This document shows, piece by piece, positions 6,604 through 10,052 of a DNA stretch of 10,052 bases. Source of the stretch: JAQGMJ01 sp036271855. GTDB lineage: Bacteria > Pseudomonadota > Gammaproteobacteria > Burkholderiales > JAEUOS01. Positions within the stretch are counted from its first letter, which is position 1. Each line of letters begins with the position of its first letter. Location of the stretch: the NCBI GenBank assembly GCA_036271855.1, contig DATAZV010000500.1:1-10052 (forward strand). Direction: 5' to 3'. Under the pieces are notes generated by a model, which did no database searches, had not been told where the DNA came from, and was given only the letters and a program-made list of their open reading frames with translations. The translations under genes and the position numbers were made by a program.

Positions 6604-7109
6604 ACCCTGAACACTTGATTCCTGTTGCCGCGCCGGCCGCCTCTCCCGCCTCCCCCGCGCGCCGCGTGCTGCTCGGCGCCGCCGGCGCGCTGGCCGCCGC
6701 GCAGTGCCTGCCGGCCGTTGCGCAGATCCCGACCAATCTCAACGAGCTGCCGGAAATTCCGGCGCTGCAGGAGTTCCTGGCCGGGCGCCGGGTGCAGTTC
6801 GCGCGCATGCAGCTCGAAATCCCGCGGGTGGCCGACAACGGCAACTCGGTGCCGATCAAACTCGGCGTGCTGGGCGCGGTTGCGCCGGGGGCGGTGCAAA
6901 GCATCCACCTGTTCTCCGAGAAGAACCCGGTGCCGCGGATGGCGGTGTTCCACTTTCCCGCCAGCACCGCGCGCTTCGACATCGAGTCGCGGGTGCGCCT
7001 GGCCGGCACCCAGCGGGTGGTGGCGGTGGCGACCCTGGCCGACGGCGCGCTGTGCGTGAAGGTAGCCGAGGTGCTGGTGGCGATCGCCGCCTGCCTGGAC
7101 GGCAGCTGA
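6600..7109 (+). CDS. soxY: SoxY, sulfur-carrier subunit with altered C-terminal arm
   Basis: A 169-residue SoxY. A twin-arginine-like signal (ARRVLLGAAGA, residues 20-30, cleavage near AVAQ at 42) suggests Tat export, which would carry signal-less SoxZ along. The core has the family blocks NGNSVPIKLGVLGAVAPGAVQSIHLFSEKNPVPRMAVFHF (split here over residues 81-119) and strand-rich DIESRVRLAGTQRVVAVA. In the usual SoxY the protein ends in GGCGG, whose cysteine carries the sulfur intermediates on a flexible arm. Here the end is AIAACLDGS: the cysteine (C165) is kept but the flanking glycines are mostly replaced and four residues follow it. There is also a second cysteine, C152. The gene overlaps soxX by 4 bases. 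Identity is firm; the consequence of the altered arm is unknown. Confidence 0.9.
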   Translation: MNPEHLIPVAAPAASPASPARRVLLGAAGALAAAQCLPAVAQIPTNLNELPEIPALQEFLAGRRVQFARMQLEIPRVADNGNSVPIKLGVLGAVAPGAVQSIHLFSEKNPVPRMAVFHFPASTARFDIESRVRLAGTQRVVAVATLADGALCVKVAEVLVAIAACLDGS

Positions 7110-7127
7110 CCGGAAGGAAAACCCATC

Positions 7128-7451
7128 ATGGCCGACGCCCGTATCCAGATACCGCCCGCGATCAAGCGCGGTGAGAATTTCGAAGTGAAGATCGCCATCC
7201 GTCACGCGATGGAGACCGGCTACCGCGTCGACGATGTCGGCAAGCCGATCAAGCGCAACGTGATCCGCGAGCTGGTGTGCAAGTACAACGGCACCGAGGC
7301 GCTGCGGGTGGACATGAGCTCGGGCTTCGCCGCCAATCCGCTGCTGCAGTTCTGGCTGGTGGCGGGAAATTCCGGCGAGATCAGCTTCGAGTGGGACGAC
7401 GACACCGGCACCAAATACGCGGAGCGCGCGGCGGTGACCGTCGCCGGCTAG
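7128..7451 (+). CDS. soxZ: SoxZ, partner subunit of the SoxYZ sulfur carrier
   Basis: A 107-residue protein of normal SoxZ length. Family landmarks are IRHAMETGYRVDDVGKPIKR (24-43), the VCKYNG strand (50-55), the SGFAANPLLQFWLVAGNSGE block (65-84) and WDDDTG (89-94). It has no signal peptide and is presumably exported with SoxY. It forms the SoxYZ heterodimer on which SoxXA places thiosulfate. AAGGA lies about nine bases before the ATG, and the gene starts 18 bases after soxY. Confidence 0.95.
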   Translation: MADARIQIPPAIKRGENFEVKIAIRHAMETGYRVDDVGKPIKRNVIRELVCKYNGTEALRVDMSSGFAANPLLQFWLVAGNSGEISFEWDDDTGTKYAERAAVTVAG

Positions 7452-7452
7452 C

Positions 7453-8259
7453 ATGGCGCGCAAGGCGGCGATTTCCCTTGCCGTGGCCGGCGCGGCTTTG
7501 CTGGCCCTTGCATCGCTGGTGTACGCGCAATCCCCCCCCACCCGTGCCATCCCCCTCGACCAGTTGAAGTCCGGCCTGGCCTACACCGGCGACGACGTGC
7601 GCGCACTGCAGGCCGACGACTTCGCCAACCCCGGCATGCTGTGGGTGGAGCGCGGCGAAAAGATCTGGAACACGCCGGCGGGAGCCACGGCCAAGTCCTG
7701 CGCTTCGTGCCACGGCGATGCGAAGAGCAGCATGAAGGGCGTGGCCGCGCGCTACCCGGCGATCGACCCCGCGACCAAGCAACTGCTGAACATCGAGGCG
7801 CGCATCAACGACAGCCGCACCAGGCAGCAAAAGGCCGAAGCGTTCAAGCCGGAGTCGGAAGACATGCTGGCGATCACCGCCTACGTCAACTTCCAGTCGC
7901 GCGGCGTGCCGGTGGGCGTAGCCATCGACGGCGCGGCGCGCGCGCATTTCGAGCGCGGACGCGCCTTCTACTACACCCGGCGCGGGCAGATGAACATGAG
8001 CTGCGCCACCTGCCACGAGCAGAGCTTCGGCAAACGGCTGTTCGCCGAGACCATCAGCCAGGGGCAGCCGAACGACTTTCCGATCTACCGCCTGGAGTGG
8101 CAGACCATGGGCTCGCTGCACCGGCGCCTGCGCGCCTGCCTGTACGGCGTGCGCGCCGAGCTGCTGCCGATCGGCAGCCCGGAGTTGCTGGATGTGGAGC
8201 TGTTCCTCGCCTGGCGCGCGCAGGGGCTGAAGGGGGAAGCGCCGGGGGTTAGGAGGTAG
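7453..8259 (+). CDS. soxA: SoxA, dihaem cytochrome c of thiosulfate-oxidising SoxXA
   Basis: A 268-residue exported cytochrome. A Sec signal (residues 1-25, cleavage near VYA-Q) precedes two haem-binding motifs, CASCH (83-87) and CATCH (184-188), so this is a dihaem SoxA. The catalytic cysteine that forms a persulfide and ligates the active-site haem is C229 in HRRLRACLYGVRAE, preceded by the conserved IYRLEWQTMGSL. With SoxX it oxidatively conjugates thiosulfate to SoxY. The ATG is one base after the soxZ stop, with only a weak ribosome binding site, so translation is probably coupled. It is the last gene of the operon here: 100 bases on is a strong hairpin, and no soxB or soxCD follows. Confidence 0.95.
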   Translation: MARKAAISLAVAGAALLALASLVYAQSPPTRAIPLDQLKSGLAYTGDDVRALQADDFANPGMLWVERGEKIWNTPAGATAKSCASCHGDAKSSMKGVAARYPAIDPATKQLLNIEARINDSRTRQQKAEAFKPESEDMLAITAYVNFQSRGVPVGVAIDGAARAHFERGRAFYYTRRGQMNMSCATCHEQSFGKRLFAETISQGQPNDFPIYRLEWQTMGSLHRRLRACLYGVRAELLPIGSPELLDVELFLAWRAQGLKGEAPGVRR

Positions 8260-8332
8260 CTTCGCTGCTGCTGACCCCATCCCCACCCCTCATTTGCGTT
8301 TCGGCTCCCCTTGAAAGGGAGGGTGAGAGCTG

Positions 8333-8349
8333 AGCGTGCTGCGCACGCT
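8333..8349. repeat. Short hairpin after soxA
   Basis: AGCGTGC and GCACGCT pair across a TGC loop 74 bases after the soxA stop. No T tract follows. Upstream, 8276-8330 is a C-rich then G-rich stretch with weak self-complementarity (CTCCC with GGGAG), resembling common proteobacterial intergenic filler. Confidence 0.3.
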
Positions 8350-8362
8350 GCGTCACCAATAA

Positions 8363-8387
8363 AAAGGACCGGCAGCGCCGGTCCTTT
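8363..8387. terminator. Bidirectional intrinsic terminator between soxA and the MXKDX gene
   Basis: AAAGGACCGGC pairs perfectly with GCCGGTCCTTT across an AGC loop. On the minus strand the stem is followed by a run of five T, an ideal terminator 20 bases after the MXKDX stop. On the plus strand it ends in three T and may also stop sox transcription. Confidence 0.82.
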
Positions 8388-8407
8388 CTACGAGACTAAA
8401 AGCCTGC

Positions 8408-8539
8408 TTACTTGGCGGGGGCCTTGTCGTCCTTCTTCATCGCGCCCTTGTCGTCCTTCTTCATTTCGTCGGCGGCGAACACGGTGGTGGTGGCGGCGGC
8501 GAACAGGGCCAGGGTGATGGCTGCGAACAGTTTGCTCAT
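8408..8539 (-). CDS. Small exported MXKDX-repeat protein
   Basis: A 43-residue protein found by reading the minus strand. It starts MSKLFAAITLALFAAATTTV, a Sec signal with cleavage after VFA, leaving a mature peptide of about 20 residues: ADEMKKDDKGAMKKDDKAPA plus a final lysine. The two MKKDD/MKKDDK units match the pentapeptide MXKDX repeat family of small, very charged periplasmic proteins, whose function is unknown. GGAG stands about eight bases before the ATG, a strong terminator follows, and the upstream leader is elaborate, so the gene looks genuine and self-contained. It converges on the sox operon. It could relate to metal or oxidative stress, but nothing here shows that. Confidence 0.87.
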   Translation of the reverse strand: MSKLFAAITLALFAAATTTVFAADEMKKDDKGAMKKDDKAPAK

Positions 8540-8571
8540 TTTTGTTTCTCCAGATTTTGGGTTTTAGAGGT

Positions 8572-8609
8572 ACGGCCTGTTTTAGGGGCCGTGGGCGTAA
8601 AAACGCCAC
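8572..8609 (-). promoter_or_regulatory. Two hairpins in the leader of the MXKDX gene
   Basis: ACGGCC (8572-8577) pairs with GGCCGT (8587-8592) around nine bases; next to it GTGGGCGT (8591-8598) pairs with ACGCCAC (8603-8609) with one bulge. The arms share two bases, so the two hairpins may be alternatives. They lie 33-70 bases before the start codon, in the likely 5' untranslated region. Confidence 0.4.
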
Positions 8610-8617
8610 AAAAGATG

Positions 8618-8633
8618 AATCGGTTGACCGATT
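8618..8633. promoter_or_regulatory. Palindrome AATCGGT-N2-ACCGATT, candidate operator
   Basis: Perfect 7-base arms around TG, about 80 bases before the MXKDX start. It is next to an AT-rich TATAAT-like stretch (8636-8643), so it may cover the transcription start as a repressor site. The regulator is unknown. Confidence 0.45.
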
Positions 8634-8664
8634 TCTATAATTAAGCCTGCTTTGTCGATTTCTG

Positions 8665-8688
8665 TACTTAGTGAAAACCCCTACTTAG
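8665..8688 (-). promoter_or_regulatory. Paired direct heptamers CTAAGTA, candidate activator site
   Basis: CTAAGTA occurs twice on the minus strand (8665-8671 and 8682-8688) with a 17-base period, separated by GGGGTTTTCA. If transcription starts near 8628, the heptamers would centre around -40 and -57, a plausible activator location. No consensus -35 is seen. Inference only. Confidence 0.35.
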
Positions 8689-9012
8689 CCTGCGCGCCCT
8701 CCCGGCTGCATAAAAACCAGGCTGGGCAGGACGATGAGTCAGCGGTAAGTTGGAACCTTGATTTTACATGGATTTAACAGGGTTTTCGAGGGCTTTCGCC
8801 CCTCAGGTTTACCCCTAGGCCGATATGACGTTGTTTTGGCAACGCGCCGATGGAGCATTTTCTTGCGGCGCAGCAAAACGCCTCCCGGCGGGTGCTGTTC
8901 CCCGGAATTTCCCGGGCGGCAAAAGGCGCAACCGGCCCTGCCGCGTTGCACAACAGGCTGGCCGCGGCCCGATCCGGATGCAGCCGTCCCGCGGCAGCGC
9001 CCAGGCCGGCGC
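8689..9012. other. Gene-free stretch with small hairpins
   Basis: About 320 bases with no convincing gene; the open frames here lack family features and good ribosome binding sites. Two structures stand out: GAGGGC-TTTC-GCCCCTC at 8788-8804, which on the minus strand has a GAAA tetraloop, and a CCCGG-N6-CCGGG hairpin near 8900-8920. Either might form the 3' end of the cupin transcript, but neither has a T tract. Confidence 0.4.
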
Positions 9013-9294
9013 CTAAGCCGCCGCGGCTTCGCGGCGGCCCAGCACATAGGTGCTGCCGGCCGGGCCGTAGCGCTCGAAGTGGTCGCAGTGCGCGGCCATG
9101 GCGAAGGTGTCGCCGGGGTTGCACACGTGCGCCACGCCCTCCTTCACCACCGTCATCTGCCCTTCGAGCACCAGGATGCGCACGTCCCAGGGGTGGGTAT
9201 GCGGCTGGGCCTCGAAGTTGGCTTGCGCGGTTTTCTCGATGATCTCGGAAAAGCCTTCGCCACGGAGGGCGGATTCGAATTCGGCTCTTTGCAC
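9013..9294 (-). CDS. Single-domain cupin protein
   Basis: A 93-residue protein starting with GTG, set by AAGGAG six bases upstream. It carries a cupin_2-like barrel: motif 1 is PHTHPWDVRILVLEGQMTV (residues 31-49) with metal ligands H32 and H34, and motif 2 is NPGDTFAMAAHCDHFERY (59-76) with H69 or H72. The usual glutamate of motif 1 is not obvious; D37 or E44 might take its place. Small cupins like this bind a metal and act as minor enzymes or ligand sensors; the substrate cannot be told from sequence. No neighbour suggests a pathway. Confidence 0.85.
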   Translation of the reverse strand: MQRAEFESALRGEGFSEIIEKTAQANFEAQPHTHPWDVRILVLEGQMTVVKEGVAHVCNPGDTFAMAAHCDHFERYGPAGSTYVLGRREAAAA

Positions 9295-9323
9295 GGCAGT
9301 CTCCTTGCGCGGTTTTTTCGACA

Positions 9324-9352
9324 GGGCTGCCGCCGCGGCGGCAGTGCAGCCC
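9324..9352. repeat. GC-rich palindrome upstream of the cupin gene
   Basis: CTGCCGCCGCGGCGGCAG (9327-9344) is a perfect 18-base palindrome. An alternative pairing, GGGCTGC (9324-9330) with GCAGCCC (9346-9352), encloses it. It lies 30 bases before the cupin start in the 95-base gap after the membrane protein gene. No T tract is present on the minus strand. Confidence 0.45.
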
Positions 9353-9375
9353 GCAGTTTAATCCCCGGGTCAGCT

Positions 9376-9401
9376 CTCAGTTTAGTTGCTCAGTTTAGTT
9401 G
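9376..9401. repeat. Perfect 13-bp tandem duplication over a stop codon
   Basis: CTCAGTTTAGTTG occurs twice in direct succession (9376-9388, 9389-9401). The stop codon of the neighbouring minus-strand gene (9390-9392) lies in the second copy, so the gene ends within the duplication. Confidence 0.8.
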
Positions 9402-9842
9402 AAACGTGCGCTGCGCCTCCAGCGCCGCCAGTGCCGCCGCCGGCAGCAGCAGGATCACCCGCCCGGCCTCGTCGCGCAACTCCACCCGCGCGCGCTCGCC
9501 CAGCGGCCCGCGCTCGACTTGCGCGCTGCGCAGGCGCTCCCACGGCAGCAGGAAGGGCGCATGCGCCACGCCGAGGGGCAGCGACGCGCTGAAATGCACG
9601 CCCTCGCGCAAAAAGCCGACGCGCGCCGTGCCATGGTAGGTGGCGAACACATGGCCGAAGCTGGCGCTGGCGGCGGCGAAGCTTTCGCGCGGCTCCACGT
9701 CGGTGCTGTAGCGCGCGGCGAACACCCGCCAGCCCATGCGCCACAGCATGTAGGTGTAGGCGAACCAGAGCAGCACGAACAAGCCCGCCAGCACCACCAG
9801 GCTCACGGCCCCCGCCAGCACCATCCGCCCCGGTATGCCCAT
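9390..9842 (-). CDS. Membrane-anchored hypothetical protein
   Basis: A 150-residue protein I do not recognise. A single strong membrane helix (about residues 8-32, MVLAGAVSLVVLAGLFVLLW) is followed by a soluble domain with FGHVFATYHGTARVGFLREGVHFSA (split here over about residues 62-86) and FLLPWERLRSAQVE, and an alternating hydrophobic end. The middle segment, where short strands meet a PWERL motif, resembles PH-like or YcxB-like membrane-associated domains, but this is a loose impression. It starts 11 bases after the preceding gene, so the two are probably cotranscribed. The ATG was chosen for position; its ribosome binding site is weak. Confidence 0.72.
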   Translation of the reverse strand: MGIPGRMVLAGAVSLVVLAGLFVLLWFAYTYMLWRMGWRVFAARYSTDVEPRESFAAASASFGHVFATYHGTARVGFLREGVHFSASLPLGVAHAPFLLPWERLRSAQVERGPLGERARVELRDEAGRVILLLPAAALAALEAQRTFQLN

Positions 9843-9853
9843 CGCGCTTAAGC

Positions 9854-10052
9854 CTATTTGCCCGGCTTGGTCAGCTTGTAATAGAACACCGCCGCCATCG
9901 CCCCCAGCGGGTGCGTGACGAACAGGCTCTGCGCATGCCAGCGGCTGTAATTGAACACGCCCTCGCTGACTTCGGTATAGACGCCGTGGCTCATCAGGTA
10001 AAAATGCCCGCCCTGCTCGCGGCCGTTCAGCGCGTCGCCGCCCAGGTGCACG
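9854..10052 (-). CDS. Hypothetical protein, C-terminal part (cut by right edge)
   Basis: The last 66 or so residues of a protein whose beginning is off the right edge. Visible are GGDALNGREQGGHFYLMSHG, then VYTEVSEGVFNYSRWHAQSL and a closing hydrophobic run LGAMAAVFYY before KLTKPGK. The pattern of Gly-His-Phe-Tyr and Ser-Trp-His suggests a conserved small protein family seen in betaproteobacteria, but I cannot name it. A GTG at 10051 is open but is probably not the true start. It lies just upstream of the membrane-anchored gene and is probably cotranscribed with it. Confidence 0.65.
   Translation of the reverse strand, partial: VHLGGDALNGREQGGHFYLMSHGVYTEVSEGVFNYSRWHAQSLFVTHPLGAMAAVFYYKLTKPGK

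Noticed and set aside
6582..7550. Minus-strand open frame of 322 codons opposite soxY and soxZ
   Set aside because: It has shadow composition (Arg, His, Gly, Ala) opposite genes with firm Sox family motifs.
7381..8286. Minus-strand open frame of 301 codons opposite soxA
   Set aside because: It is antisense to a dihaem cytochrome with CXXCH motifs and has no features of its own.
8388..8609. 73-codon minus-strand frame over the MXKDX gene
   Set aside because: It is the same DNA in another frame. The 43-residue frame has a signal peptide, ribosome binding site and the MKKDD repeats.
8758..9402. Plus-strand open frame of 214 codons over the gene-free stretch and the cupin gene
   Set aside because: Its second half is antisense to the cupin and its first half lacks a ribosome binding site and any motif.

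Overview
The window is GC-rich, tightly packed and has proteobacterial gene content. It joins a periplasmic Sox sulfur-oxidation operon to part of an aryl-polyene/flexirubin-type pigment cluster, with an MXKDX-type small exported protein alongside. This combination points to a betaproteobacterium. The compact soxX-Y-Z-A order would suit a Rhodocyclales/Nitrosomonadales-like genome, but that placement is inference.

Left block (1-5854, all minus strand, reading right to left): an acyl carrier protein, a COG4648-type membrane protein, an adenylate-forming ligase, a small hotdog dehydratase, an LpxL-like acyltransferase, a LolA-like periplasmic protein and an MMPL/RND exporter that runs off the left edge. 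Most junctions overlap by 2-28 bases, so this is one translationally coupled operon. The order matches the carrier-activation-export half of aryl polyene clusters. The ketosynthases, ketoreductase and second dehydratase expected for chain building are not here and would lie further left or elsewhere. The probable division of labour is that the ligase loads an aromatic acid on the ACP, the dehydratase acts in chain extension, the acyltransferase moves the polyene to a lipid acceptor, and the LolA-like and MMPL proteins carry the lipid to the outer membrane.

Divergent region (5855-6087): it contains a 7-bp-arm inverted repeat, a second palindrome in the soxX leader and a possible -10 for the pigment operon.

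Middle block (6088-8259, plus strand): soxX, soxY, soxZ, soxA. These are the SoxXA cytochrome complex and the SoxYZ sulfur carrier. soxB and soxCD are not in the window. The SoxY carboxy terminus departs from the usual GGCGG swinging arm while keeping its cysteine.

Right block (8260-10052, minus strand): a strong terminator hairpin sits between sox and a 43-residue MXKDX-type exported peptide that faces sox. That small gene is preceded by an elaborate leader with two hairpins, a 16-bp palindrome and a pair of direct heptamers. A roughly 320-base stretch without a recognisable gene follows. Then come a single-domain cupin, a membrane-anchored hypothetical protein and the carboxy-terminal end of another hypothetical protein cut by the right edge.
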